Assembly: GCF_900090235.1 (NCBI RefSeq)
Contig: NZ_LT607750.1
Coordinates: forward strand, 1,562,501-1,626,500
Length of the DNA: 64,000 bases
Direction: 5' to 3'
Origin: Micromonospora echinaurantiaca
GTDB taxonomy: Bacteria > Actinomycetota > Actinomycetes > Mycobacteriales > Micromonosporaceae
Numbering within the stretch: the first letter of the stretch is position 1; each line of letters starts with the position of its first letter. Positions 42,014-51,421 of the stretch are shown piece after piece. A program made the translations under genes and the position numbers. The notes below the pieces were generated by a model, which saw nothing but the letters and a program-made list of their open reading frames with translations, was not told the DNA's origin and did not search any database.

Positions 42014-42919
42014 ATGCCCAAGGCACCTGCCGGTGCGGCCGGCTACCCGCCCACCTATCAGCCGTTGCCACCCCGGCCCAAGCTACGGCAGCGGGCCGTG
42101 TTCGATCCCGCGCTAAAGCAGTACACGAACGCCTACCGAGCGGGCGAGCCGATGTTCGCCGACCCCGGCACCGGCCAACGCTGGCGTGCTGCCCGCCGCG
42201 CCGCCATGTGCCACCTGATCAACGTCATCGCCGACACGCCCTGGGCGCAGCAACTGGTCCTGCGGGGCAGCGTCACGATGTCGGCGTGGTTCGGCGCGGC
42301 CGCGCGGGAGCCCGGCGATGTCGATTTCGTCGTGACGCCTTTCTCGCTGAGCATCCGCAGCGACGAGGCCACGGCGATGTTCGCCGGCATTCTGTCCGCG
42401 CTGCGGGCCCGGCCGGGCGCCGGCCTCAATCCTGAACTGGTGCAGACGTCCGACATCTGGACCTACGAACGGGCCGACGGACGGCGTCTGGTCATCCCGT
42501 TCACCACCGACGACGGGCTGACCGGATTCGTGCAGGCCGACTTCGTCTTCAACGAACACCTCGACCTGGAGCCCGTCCCGATCCGGTTGGACGGCGTGCA
42601 CCGGCCCGTGCGGGCGGCCGGCCCGGCGCAGTCGCTGGCCTGGAAGGTGATGTGGCTCGCGACGGACATGTACCCCCAGGGCAAGGACCTCTACGACGCC
42701 ACGCTGCTCGCCGAGCACACCACCGTGGACCTGCGACTCGTGCGGGACCTGCTCCGGCCGGAGCTCGGCCGCGAGGCCGACGACTTCACCGCCGCGTCGG
42801 TCCTCGACTGGACGGTCGACTGGGACAACTTCACCGCCGAGTACCCGGGCATCGCCGGCAACGCCGCCGTCTGGAGACGGCGACTGGCCCACGCTCTCGA
42901 GCGAGGGTTCACGCGGTGA
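42014..42919 (+). CDS. AbiEii/AbiGii-type nucleotidyltransferase
   Basis: 301 residues. The nucleotidyltransferase core is visible: LVLRGSVTMSAWFG followed by EPGDVDFVV (GS...DxD-type metal site, residues ~78-100), a third acidic strand FVQADFVF and the conserved lysine segment SLAWKVMWLATDMYPQGKDL (K and KD) of AbiEii proteins. In other systems AbiEii modifies tRNA or other targets, paired with an AbiEi antitoxin; here the partner is instead the unknown protein encoded at 41337-41999. The NTase-plus-unknown pairing is the unusual point. Confidence 0.8.
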   Translation: MPKAPAGAAGYPPTYQPLPPRPKLRQRAVFDPALKQYTNAYRAGEPMFADPGTGQRWRAARRAAMCHLINVIADTPWAQQLVLRGSVTMSAWFGAAAREPGDVDFVVTPFSLSIRSDEATAMFAGILSALRARPGAGLNPELVQTSDIWTYERADGRRLVIPFTTDDGLTGFVQADFVFNEHLDLEPVPIRLDGVHRPVRAAGPAQSLAWKVMWLATDMYPQGKDLYDATLLAEHTTVDLRLVRDLLRPELGREADDFTAASVLDWTVDWDNFTAEYPGIAGNAAVWRRRLAHALERGFTR

Positions 42920-42969
42920 GCGCTCCTCTTCTCAAGGTCGCCGCAGGGCTACGGGGTGGATGGTGCCGA

Positions 42970-43725
42970 TCAGCTGTTGTCCGGGGCTGACGTCAGTGAA
43001 GAGGAGTGCGCCAACCGTTCGCGTAGTCGCCGTGCCTCGCGGCCCCGGTAGGCCCGCAGGACGCTCTCCAGGGTGTCGCGGACGTCCGGGTCGGGGTGAT
43101 CGGCCAGGTATGCCAGCTCCTCGGCGCCGCCGCGTCGGCCCCGGCCCAACTCGCCGAGCACGTCGATGATGTCGTCGGCCGTGGTTGCCGCCCTCAGCCG
43201 CGCCATCAGCTCACTCTTCGGCCGCGGCGGCTCATCGTAGGGGAACCGGCGGCGCAACCTGCCCGCCTTGTACCCACCGCGGGGAAGGCAGGCCGGGCAC
43301 GGGCAGGGCCGCCGGCCGTGGGCTGCCGGCAGGTATCGCCAACCGACGCCCTGCGGGACGTCCCGGATCCGTCGTACCTCTGCGGTGGTGATCGCGCGGG
43401 GCACGAACGCCTCGTAGCCGCGCGGATCGTCGAGCTCGCGTACGGCGGCGACGGCCTGCGCGGCGGTGGCCTGGCGCGGTGGAGCACCGTAGTGGCCGAC
43501 GGTCACCGGCTCCTCGTCGGGCAGCCGTAGCTGAACCGCCACCAGCACGCCCGGGTGCCAGCGTCGCAGCTCACGCACCCACTGGTAGGTGAGGGTGAAC
43601 GATGGCAGCACCGGCATGCAGTACACGCCCCGTCGACCGGTGGGCCCGTGGCTGCGCGCGGCGACTCCCGAGCGCTGGATGCGTCGCGCCGACTTCGCCC
43701 CGGTGACGTGCACGAACTCCGCCAT
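42970..43725 (-). CDS. possible ADP-ribosyltransferase-fold protein with C-terminal repeat region
   Basis: 251 residues. The start AEFVHVTGAKSARRIQRSG, then GRRGVYCMPV, and later RGYEAFVPRAITTAEVRRIR mirror the order seen in Tpt1/KptA and DarT folds (early His-Thr plus R/SG, a central G-Y/V strand, and a late E in an ExxVPxxI motif). The CPCPACLPRGGYKA cysteine cluster could bind zinc. The C-terminus (ELAYLADHPDPDVRDTLESV) is HEAT-like. I infer the fold from motif order only. ATG 43725 is 20 bp from the stop of the reductase gene upstream on the same strand. Confidence 0.5.
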   Translation of the reverse strand: MAEFVHVTGAKSARRIQRSGVAARSHGPTGRRGVYCMPVLPSFTLTYQWVRELRRWHPGVLVAVQLRLPDEEPVTVGHYGAPPRQATAAQAVAAVRELDDPRGYEAFVPRAITTAEVRRIRDVPQGVGWRYLPAAHGRRPCPCPACLPRGGYKAGRLRRRFPYDEPPRPKSELMARLRAATTADDIIDVLGELGRGRRGGAEELAYLADHPDPDVRDTLESVLRAYRGREARRLRERLAHSSSLTSAPDNS

Positions 43726-43745
43726 CGCGGGGATGGTAGCCGCGG

Positions 43746-44234
43746 CTAACCGGCATGGTGCTCGGCGCCGGGCCGCGGCTCCAGGACCACCACGGCGGTC
43801 TCCGACGACCGCAGCGCCGCGTGCGCGTCGAGGTTCGTCTCGATGTCGCGCCAGCGGGCCCACAGCCGCGACCGCTCGTCGCCTGTTGCGGCGCGCCCAC
43901 GGACCAGCCGCTGGCCGTCCACCAGGTTGACGGTCGCGTCCGGATGCGCCTGCAGGTTGAGCCACCAGGCGGGCTCACCCTCACCCCAGCCGTTCATCGC
44001 CAGCGAGTACAGATTCGGCCCGTCCTCCAGGTACGCGATGATGACGCTGCGCCGCTGGCCGGTGCGGCGCCCGGTGGTGGTCAGCCGCAACGTGCCCCAA
44101 CGGTCGGCACGGGGCCGCCAGAGCCCGACCCGGCTGCCGGAGATCCGGTACAGGCCCCGGTGCACCGACCAGGCCAGCCGGATGAACCAGCGCGGCGGGA
44201 GCTTCGGCTTCTCCGCCCGATTCTCGTCCGACAT
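43746..44234 (-). CDS. F420-dependent nitroreductase-family (DDN-like) protein
   Basis: 162 residues, split beta-barrel flavin/deazaflavin fold. RLTTTGRRTGQRRSVIIAYL and GEPAWWLNLQAHPDATVNLV are the DDN-family motifs for cofactor and substrate binding. Actinobacterial members reduce quinones or nitro-compounds with F420H2. GGGAGG precedes ATG 44234 at 5 bp. Upstream partner of the ART-like gene in a two-gene unit. Confidence 0.85.
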   Translation of the reverse strand: MSDENRAEKPKLPPRWFIRLAWSVHRGLYRISGSRVGLWRPRADRWGTLRLTTTGRRTGQRRSVIIAYLEDGPNLYSLAMNGWGEGEPAWWLNLQAHPDATVNLVDGQRLVRGRAATGDERSRLWARWRDIETNLDAHAALRSSETAVVVLEPRPGAEHHAG

Positions 44235-44415
44235 GACCACCTCCCAGGCCTACCAGCGATGCTACGAACAGGACGGCACGTGCAACATCGGGTGAACCGC
44301 CAGCGCTGAGCGGCCCCGCCGGCGCGGGAGCATGTGCCAGGGGCTCTCGACATCACCGGCCCGACTTTCCCGCTTCCGGCAGCCGTCGGGGTGCAGGCGC
44401 GTTGGCGGCGGCGAG

Positions 44416-44442
44416 CCGTATGGTGTACGGTACGCCGTACGG
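44416..44442. promoter_or_regulatory. 27-bp operator-like palindrome upstream of the SNF2 gene
   Basis: A strong imperfect palindrome (22 of 27 positions symmetric, core TACGGTACG) in the 264-bp spacer between the divergent reductase and helicase genes. Length and symmetry resemble TetR-type operators. No TetR gene is in this window, so the binding protein is unknown. Confidence 0.5.
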
Positions 44443-44498
44443 CAACGATGGAGACTGGTCGGGTGGGCTTTGGCGGTCGACCCACGTCGGGAGGTGCG

Positions 44499-47288
44499 GT
44501 GCGACCCGGACGGCTCGCGGTCGTCTTCGAGCCGGGGGAACCGCCCCGGACCGGCGCGGTCAGCTTCTACGATCCGGCCGGCGCAGGGTTGTCGGCGGAG
44601 TTCGACCGGTTGGGGGAGCACGGCGAGCTGCCCCTCGCCCTGCCCGGGTCGGGTCGCGTCGTGGCCCGGCCGGTTCCGGTGCGCACGGTCCCGGTCGGTG
44701 ACGCGGTCCGGCAGCTCGTCGCGCTTCGGGACGCGGAGGAACTGACGCCGGCCGCCGCCTTCTGGTCGGCGGTGGCGGTGACCGGGCTGCACCTCGCCGC
44801 CCGGGGGCGGCTGCTACCCGGGGTCTCTCCGGACGGCTACGACGCCTGGCGGGTGGGCCCGTTCGACGTGGCGGACGTCGAGCGCGTCCGGGCCCTGGCG
44901 GCGGCGATGCCGACCGAGGCCCGTGCGGTGCCGCTCGATCCCACCGCGGAGCGGCCCAGGTTGCCCGACCCGGAGGGGCTGGTCCGGGCGTTCCTCGACG
45001 CCGTCGCCGATACCCTGCCGCGCACCCCGGCGGCGCCCTGGCTGACCGGCGACCCGCGTTTCACCAGTGAAAACCCGGTGCCGAGCGACGACCTGCGGGA
45101 CTGGGCGCGGGAGGTCTCCGCGGGCGTGGACACCGGCCTACGGGTGGCGCTGCGGCTGGAACTCCGGGAGCACCGCGACACCGCCGCACTCACGGCCGTG
45201 GTGCGGATGCGCAGCCTTGCCGACCCCACCCTGGTCAGCGACGCCGCGGCGCTGTGGGAGGGCGACGAGCACGGCCTCGGCGAGCGGGCCACCTTCGAGG
45301 CGATGCTCGCCGTCCGGCGGGCCGCCGCGGTGTGGCCGCCGCTGGGACGGCTGCTCGACGACGCCGCGCCGGTCTCGCTGGACCTGTTCGACGAGGACCT
45401 CGTCGACCTGCTGGGCGGCGCCGAGGCACGGCTCGCCGCCGCCGGCATCGACCTCCAGTGGCCGCCACAGCTCTCCCGCGACCTGCACGCTCGGGTGCTG
45501 GTCAGCACCCCGCCCGAGCCGCCCGCCGAGGTGGCGACGCACCTGCGCGGCGCCCCGCCGATGCCGCTCAGCTGGCAGCTCACCCTGGCCGGCGCGCCGC
45601 TCACCGAGGCGGAGATGGACCTGGCCGCCAAGTCCGGGCCGATCGTCCGGCTGCGGGACCGGTGGGTCGCGGTCGGGCCGGAGCTGGCCCGCAAGGCCCG
45701 CGACCGGCAGCTGCCGCCGCTGGCGGCGTACGACGCGCTGGGCGCGACCCTGATCGGCAGCACCCTGGTCGAGGACGAGCGGGCCGAGGTGGTGGCCGAC
45801 GGCTGGTTGGGCGCACTGCGCGAGCGGATCGCCGAGCCCGCCGGCGGGCCCGAGCCGCTGGAACCGCCGGCCGGCCTGCGCGGCACCCTGCGCGAGTACC
45901 AGCTGCGCGGGCTGCGGTGGTTGCAGCGGATGACCTCGCTCGGCTTCGGCGGCTGCCTCGCCGACGACATGGGCCTCGGCAAGACCGTCACGGTCATCGC
46001 GCTGCACCTGCGTCGCCAGGCCGACCCGGCGACCGTCGGGCCGACGCTCGTGGTCTGCCCCGCCTCGGTGCTCGGCAACTGGGAACGGGAGATCCACCGG
46101 TTCGCCCCGGGCGTGCCGGTCCACCGCTTCCACGGCGCCGCGCGCTCGCTGGACCCGGCTGCCGGCGGATTCGTGCTCACCAGCTACGGCACCGCGCGGC
46201 TCGACGCCCACGTGCTCGCCGGGCCGCGGTGGGGCCTGGTGGTCGCCGACGAGGCGCAGTACGTGAAGAACCGGCTGAGCGACACCGCGAAGGCGCTGCG
46301 GCGGATCCCCGCCCGCGCACGGCTCGCGCTCACCGGCACTCCCGTCGAGAACAACCTCGCGGAGCTGTGGGCCATCCTCGACTGGAGCACCCCCGGCCTG
46401 CTCGGCGACAGCGCCGCTTTCCGCGCCCGATGGGCCCGCCCGATCGAGGTGGACCGGGACGCCGCGACCGTGGACCGGCTGTTCCGGCTGGTGCGCCCGT
46501 TCCTCCTGCGGCGGCGCAAGGCCGACCCCGGCGTCGCCCCCGAACTGCCGCCGAAGACGGTCACCGACCACCTGGTCTCCCTCACCGGCGAGCAGGCCAC
46601 CCTGTACCGGGCGGTGGTCGCCGACGTCATGGCCGAGATCCGGGCCAGCAGCACGGCCATCGCCCGCCGCGGCCTGGTGCTCAAGCTGCTGGTCGGCCTG
46701 AAGCAGGTGTGCAACCACCCCGCGCACTACCTGAAGCAGCCGCACGGCGCGCTCACCGGCCGGTCGGAGAAGCTGCAACTCGTCGACGACCTGCTGGAGA
46801 CGATCCTCGCCGAGGACGGTGGCGCGCTGGTCTTCACCCAGTACGTCCAGATGGGCCGGCTGTTGCACCGGCACCTTACCGCGCGGGGCGTACCGGCGCA
46901 GCTGCTGCACGGCGGCACGCCGGTGCCGCAGCGGGAGGAGATGGTGCGCCGGTTCCAGGCCGGCGAGGTGCCGGTGTTCCTGCTCTCGCTCAAGGCGGCG
47001 GGCACCGGCCTGAACCTGACCCGCGCCGATCACGTGATCCACTACGACCGGTGGTGGAACCCGGCGGTGGAGGAGCAGGCCACCGACCGCGCGTACCGGA
47101 TCGGGCAGACCAAGCCGGTGCAGGTGCACCGGCTGATCGCCCAGGGCACCCTGGAGGAACGCATCGCCGCCCTGCTCGAAGCCAAGCAGGGGCTGGCCGA
47201 CGCGGTGCTCAGCGGCGGCGAGAGCCCCCTGACCGAACTCTCCGACGCCGAGCTGCTCAGGCTCGTACAGCTGCGCGACGAGCGATAG
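44499..47288 (+). CDS. SWI2/SNF2-family DNA translocase (helicase)
   Basis: 929 residues. The N-terminal half (to ~440) is a variable actinobacterial domain. The SNF2 ATPase follows: Walker A DDMGLGKTVTVI near residue 490, DEAQYVKN (DEAx box) near 587, TGTPVENNL (motif III), and the C-terminal RecA lobe with LVFTQYVQMGRLL, GTGLNLTRADHVIHYD and DRAYRIGQTKPVQVHR. Translocates on DNA and remodels nucleoprotein; role in the bacterium unknown. GTG 44499 with GGGAGG upstream is preferred to ATG 44448. Next gene starts 9 bp after. Confidence 0.92.
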   Translation: MRPGRLAVVFEPGEPPRTGAVSFYDPAGAGLSAEFDRLGEHGELPLALPGSGRVVARPVPVRTVPVGDAVRQLVALRDAEELTPAAAFWSAVAVTGLHLAARGRLLPGVSPDGYDAWRVGPFDVADVERVRALAAAMPTEARAVPLDPTAERPRLPDPEGLVRAFLDAVADTLPRTPAAPWLTGDPRFTSENPVPSDDLRDWAREVSAGVDTGLRVALRLELREHRDTAALTAVVRMRSLADPTLVSDAAALWEGDEHGLGERATFEAMLAVRRAAAVWPPLGRLLDDAAPVSLDLFDEDLVDLLGGAEARLAAAGIDLQWPPQLSRDLHARVLVSTPPEPPAEVATHLRGAPPMPLSWQLTLAGAPLTEAEMDLAAKSGPIVRLRDRWVAVGPELARKARDRQLPPLAAYDALGATLIGSTLVEDERAEVVADGWLGALRERIAEPAGGPEPLEPPAGLRGTLREYQLRGLRWLQRMTSLGFGGCLADDMGLGKTVTVIALHLRRQADPATVGPTLVVCPASVLGNWEREIHRFAPGVPVHRFHGAARSLDPAAGGFVLTSYGTARLDAHVLAGPRWGLVVADEAQYVKNRLSDTAKALRRIPARARLALTGTPVENNLAELWAILDWSTPGLLGDSAAFRARWARPIEVDRDAATVDRLFRLVRPFLLRRRKADPGVAPELPPKTVTDHLVSLTGEQATLYRAVVADVMAEIRASSTAIARRGLVLKLLVGLKQVCNHPAHYLKQPHGALTGRSEKLQLVDDLLETILAEDGGALVFTQYVQMGRLLHRHLTARGVPAQLLHGGTPVPQREEMVRRFQAGEVPVFLLSLKAAGTGLNLTRADHVIHYDRWWNPAVEEQATDRAYRIGQTKPVQVHRLIAQGTLEERIAALLEAKQGLADAVLSGGESPLTELSDAELLRLVQLRDER

Positions 47289-47297
47289 GAGCGGGAC

Positions 47298-48590
47298 GTG
47301 GACGTCGACTTCGCGTACGACGACGAGCTGGACGACGACGCCGACGCGACCGGGGACGACCGGCGCGCCCGCACCTTCGCGGCGTTCGGGCCGGGCCGGC
47401 GGATCGGCAGGAAGTTCGCCGACACCTGGTGGGGCAACGCCTGGATCGAGGCGATGGAGCGCAGCGCGCTCGACTCCGAGCAACTCCGGAGCGGCCGCCG
47501 GTACGCCTTCGCCGGACAGGTGGGACCGATCACGGTGAGCCCCGGCCGGATCTCCGCCCCGGTCCACGACGGCGACCAGTACACGCCATACCTCACGGTG
47601 GTGCGCATCGGCACCCTCACCGACGGCGGATGGGACCGCCTACTGGACAGGGTCGCCGCGAAGGCGGGGCACATCGCCGCCCTGCTCGACCGGGACATGC
47701 CGCACGACCTGATCGACACCGCCGACGACGCCGCGGTCCGGCTGCTGCCCAGCTACGGCGACCTGGAACCGTCGTGCGACTGCCCGTCCTGGGACCATCC
47801 CTGCCGGCATGCCGCCGCGCTGTCCTATCAGGCGTCCTGGCTGCTCGACCGCGACCCCTTCGTGCTGCTGCTGATGCGCGGCCGGGCCGAGCCGGAGCTG
47901 ATCGAGGAGCTGCGCCGGCGCAACGCCCGCCGTCCGGTCGACACCGCGGCCGAGGGCGGGCTCGCGGGCACGCCGGCCGACGAGGCGTACGCGGCCGTGC
48001 CGGCACCGCTGCCGGAACCGCCCGGGCCGGTGCCCGGCGAACCGATGGCGCTCGCCCCGCTGCTCGCCGCGCACCAGGCGGCCGGCGTCGACCCGGCGGC
48101 GCTGGGGATGCTGGCCGCCGGTGCCGCACTGCGGGCCCGAGACCTGTTGACCGCGTCGCGGGCGCGGGAGCTGCCCGCTGAGCCGGACCCCTGGCCGGAC
48201 GCGGTGCGCCTGGCGAGCCGCCTGCCCCGCTCGCCGGCGGCGAAGCGGCTCGGCGAGGCCACCGGCCGGGCAGCAGAGCTGCCCCGCGCTATCAGGGCCT
48301 GGGAGTACGCCGGCGCGGCCGGCCTGGACGCGCTGGAGGTGGTGTTCAGGCCACCGAAGGAGGTGGCGACCCGGGCCACGGACGCGCTGCGCGCGGCGTG
48401 GGAGGGCGACCGCGCCGCACCCGAGGTGAAGACCTGGCGTAACCGCTGGACCGTGGGGCGTGACGGGCAGCTGCGCTACGGCCGCGACGGGCGCTGGTAT
48501 CCGTTCCGGCGGCGTTCCACCGACTGGTGGCCGGCCGGTCCCCCCAGCTCCGACCCGGTCGAGGCCCTGCTGGAGCTGCGCCGGGATTGA
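47298..48590 (+). CDS. SWIM zinc-finger protein
   Basis: 430 residues. Acidic N-terminal tail, then the conserved block FADTWWGNAWIEAMERSAL and YTPYLTVVRIGTLTDGGWDR. The SWIM zinc finger CDCPSWDHPCRHAAAL (CxCx(n)CxH) is near residue 155. The C-terminal half is Ala/Pro/Arg-rich. The SNF2-plus-SWIM pair is common in actinobacteria and the two proteins probably work together on DNA, but no function is established. GTG with GGAG upstream. Confidence 0.9.
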   Translation: MDVDFAYDDELDDDADATGDDRRARTFAAFGPGRRIGRKFADTWWGNAWIEAMERSALDSEQLRSGRRYAFAGQVGPITVSPGRISAPVHDGDQYTPYLTVVRIGTLTDGGWDRLLDRVAAKAGHIAALLDRDMPHDLIDTADDAAVRLLPSYGDLEPSCDCPSWDHPCRHAAALSYQASWLLDRDPFVLLLMRGRAEPELIEELRRRNARRPVDTAAEGGLAGTPADEAYAAVPAPLPEPPGPVPGEPMALAPLLAAHQAAGVDPAALGMLAAGAALRARDLLTASRARELPAEPDPWPDAVRLASRLPRSPAAKRLGEATGRAAELPRAIRAWEYAGAAGLDALEVVFRPPKEVATRATDALRAAWEGDRAAPEVKTWRNRWTVGRDGQLRYGRDGRWYPFRRRSTDWWPAGPPSSDPVEALLELRRD

Positions 48591-48670
48591 CGACGGCCGG
48601 CCGGACCGGTGGCGCTGTCCCGGCTCGCCCTCGTCCCGACCGGGGCAAGCGGCGATGCCAGGATGGGATC

Positions 48671-51409
48671 ATGGGCGTGGAGGAGCTGCACGGGAGGAAG
48701 CCCGAACAGGACGCGATCGCCGACCTGTTGGCGGGCGCCCGGGCGGGCACCAGCTCGTCGCTGGTGCTGCGCGGCGAGCCCGGCATCGGCAAGACCGCCC
48801 TGCTCGACCACGCCGCCGCGGCGGCCGGGACCATGCGGCTGCTGCGCGCTACGGGGGTCGAGTTCGAGGCCGAGCTGCCGTACTCGGGGCTGCAGTTGCT
48901 GCTGCGCCCGACGCTCGGATCTCTCGCTGCGCTGCCCGGACCGCAGCGCACGGCACTGGAAGCGGTGTTCGGGCTCGGGCCCACGGCCCGCTCCGAGCCG
49001 ATGCTGGTCGGGCTGGCGGTGCTCTCCCTGCTGACCGAGTACGCGGACGACACCGGGCTGCTGTGCCTCGTCGACGACGCGCAGTGGCTCGACCGGGCCT
49101 CCCGGGAGGCGCTGCTGTTCGCCGCCCGGCGCCTGCACGCCGAGGGCGTGGTCATGATCTTCGCCGCCCGCGACGGCGAGGGATCCTTCCCCGCCCCCGG
49201 CCTTGCCGAACTGCGCCTGTCCGGGCTGGCCCCGGAGGCGGCCGCGGCCCTGCTTGACCGGCACCCGCTCACCCCTGCCGTGCGCTACCGCCTGCTCGCC
49301 GAGGCCCGCGGCAACCCGCTGGCCCTGCTGGAGCTGCCGGTCGCCCTGGCCGCCGAAGGCGCCAGCGCGTTCTCGCCCGGAGCGCTACCGCTCACCGGTC
49401 GCCTGCAACTGGCCTTCCACGGCCAGGTCAGCCGCCTGCCCGAGACCTGCCAGAGCCTGCTCCTGGTGGCGGCGGCCGACGAGACCGGTGAGCTGGCCGT
49501 GATCCTGCGGGCCGCCGCCGCGCTGGGAGCGGCCATCGCGGACCTGGCCCCCGCCGAGCGGGCCGGCCTGGTGCTCCGCGGCGACGCCGACGGCACCACG
49601 ATCCGCTTTCGCCATCCGCTGATCCGCGCCGCCGTCTACCAACGGGCGCCGCTCGCGCAACGCCTCGCCGTCCACCGCGCGCTCGCCGCCGCCCTCGACT
49701 CGCCCGAACACGCCGACCGCCGGGCCTGGCACCTGGCGGCCGCCACCACCGGCGCCGACGAGGAGGTTGCCGCCGCGCTGGAACGCACCGCCGCCCGGGC
49801 CCGTGACCGCAGCGGCCACGTGGCGGCCGCCGCGGCGTACGAGCGAGCGGCCCGGCTGAGCGCCGAGCCGGCCGCCCGGGCTCACCGGGAGGCCCTGGCG
49901 GCGGAGGCGGCCCTGGAGGCGGGAGACCTGGAGCGGGCCAGGGCCCTCGGGGTGCGCGCGGCCCGGCGGCTCGACGAGGCCCCGGTGGTGCGGGCGCGGA
50001 TCGCCCAGGTGCAGGCGGTCGCGGACTTCTGGCAGGGCTCCTACTCCACCGCCCACCGGCTGCTGCTCGACGGCGCCGGGCTCATCGGCGACACCGAACC
50101 GGGCCAGGCCGCCCGGTTGCTGATCCAGGCCGTGCACACCTCCTGGTATCTGGGGGAACGGCAGCTCGCGGAGACCCTCGACCGGCTGGCCGCGCTGCCG
50201 CTGGACGACGCGGACCCCCTCGCGCCGGTCGGGCGCTACCTCGTCCACCTCGACCCGGGCCGCGCCGAGCGGCCGCCGCCGCTGGGCGACACCCTCGCGG
50301 CGGTGCGGCGCCGCGGCCCGGCCCCCGACCAGGTGCTCCTGATCCTCTGCGGAGCGGCGCTGGCGCTGGGCCAGGACTCCGACGCGTACGAACTGGCGAC
50401 CGCGCTCGCCGCCGAGCACCGCGCCCGCGGCGGTGCCGGGCGGCTGCCGACTGTGCTGTTCTTCGCCGCCGAGGGCGAGGTGTTCGCCGGCCGGCACGGG
50501 GACGCGCTCGCCACCGCGACCGAGGCCCTGGGGCTCGCCCGCGACACCGGCCAGCAGCAGTGGGTCAGCCAGTTCAGCAGCGTGCTCGCCTACCTCGACG
50601 CGGCCACCGGGGAGGAGCCGGCCTGCCGGCGCAACGCCGAGGAGGCACTGGCGGGAGCCACCGCGGCGGCCATCTCTCCCGGGGCGCCGTGGGCGTACTG
50701 GTCGCTCGGGTTGCTGGAGCTCGGCCTCGGCCGCGCCGAGGCGGCGCTCGCCCGCTTCGAGCGCCTGAACCGGGAGCCGATGCGGCATCACATCTGCGCC
50801 ACCCGTTCCGTTCCCGACCTGGTGGAGTCGGCCGTCCGGGTGGGGGAGCCGGAGCGGGCGGCCGAACCGCTGGCACGCTTCGCGCGGTGGGCCGGGGCGG
50901 TCCGGCAACCGTGGGCCGACGCGCTCGTGCTGCGCTGCCGTGGGCTGCTCGCCGCCGACGACGAGGCCGAGGCGTTCTACGCGGCGGCCCTCGACCGGCA
51001 CGACCGGGACGGCCGCCCGCTGGAGTACGCCCGGACCGCGCTGCTGTATGGGGAGTGGCTGCGCCGGGCCCGGCGCAAGGCTGAGGCGCGCGGGCCGTTG
51101 CACGCCGCCGTGGAGGTCTTCGACCGGCTCGGCATGCGGCCGTGGACCGCCCGTACCCGTGCCGAGCTGACCGCGACCGGCGTCCAGGACCAGGGCCCCC
51201 CGCCCGGCGGCGGCGTGGCGGCCGGTCTGACCCCGCAGGAACTGCAGATTGCCCGGCTCGCCGCGCAGGGCCTGTCCAACCGCGACATCGCCGCGCAGTT
51301 GTTCCTCAGTCACCGGACGGTGGGCTACCACCTCTACAAGGCCTACCCCAAGCTCGGCGTCACCTCCCGCGGCGAACTCAAGGATTTCGCCGGGCAGCTC
51401 GGGTTGTGA
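48671..51409 (+). CDS. LuxR-family ATPase regulator (LAL type)
   Basis: 912 residues. N-terminal AAA/STAND ATPase: Walker A GEPGIGKTALLDHA near residue 35, Walker B LLCLVDDAQWLD near 135. A long TPR-like helical region (residues ~400-830) follows. C-terminal LuxR HTH: LTPQELQIARLAAQGLSNRD with FLSHRTVGYHLYKAYPKLG. Large regulators of this type control secondary metabolism or catabolic operons in Micromonosporaceae; its target and signal are unknown. ATG 48671 starts the conserved GVEELHGRKPEQ segment. Confidence 0.9.
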   Translation: MGVEELHGRKPEQDAIADLLAGARAGTSSSLVLRGEPGIGKTALLDHAAAAAGTMRLLRATGVEFEAELPYSGLQLLLRPTLGSLAALPGPQRTALEAVFGLGPTARSEPMLVGLAVLSLLTEYADDTGLLCLVDDAQWLDRASREALLFAARRLHAEGVVMIFAARDGEGSFPAPGLAELRLSGLAPEAAAALLDRHPLTPAVRYRLLAEARGNPLALLELPVALAAEGASAFSPGALPLTGRLQLAFHGQVSRLPETCQSLLLVAAADETGELAVILRAAAALGAAIADLAPAERAGLVLRGDADGTTIRFRHPLIRAAVYQRAPLAQRLAVHRALAAALDSPEHADRRAWHLAAATTGADEEVAAALERTAARARDRSGHVAAAAAYERAARLSAEPAARAHREALAAEAALEAGDLERARALGVRAARRLDEAPVVRARIAQVQAVADFWQGSYSTAHRLLLDGAGLIGDTEPGQAARLLIQAVHTSWYLGERQLAETLDRLAALPLDDADPLAPVGRYLVHLDPGRAERPPPLGDTLAAVRRRGPAPDQVLLILCGAALALGQDSDAYELATALAAEHRARGGAGRLPTVLFFAAEGEVFAGRHGDALATATEALGLARDTGQQQWVSQFSSVLAYLDAATGEEPACRRNAEEALAGATAAAISPGAPWAYWSLGLLELGLGRAEAALARFERLNREPMRHHICATRSVPDLVESAVRVGEPERAAEPLARFARWAGAVRQPWADALVLRCRGLLAADDEAEAFYAAALDRHDRDGRPLEYARTALLYGEWLRRARRKAEARGPLHAAVEVFDRLGMRPWTARTRAELTATGVQDQGPPPGGGVAAGLTPQELQIARLAAQGLSNRDIAAQLFLSHRTVGYHLYKAYPKLGVTSRGELKDFAGQLGL

Positions 51410-51421
51410 GATCTTGTCCGG

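Noticed and set aside
45138..48181. Very long frames (over 800 codons) on both strands across the SNF2 and SWIM genes
   Set aside because: High third-position GC suppresses stops in alternative frames. Only the frames with SNF2 and SWIM motifs have proper starts and codon bias.
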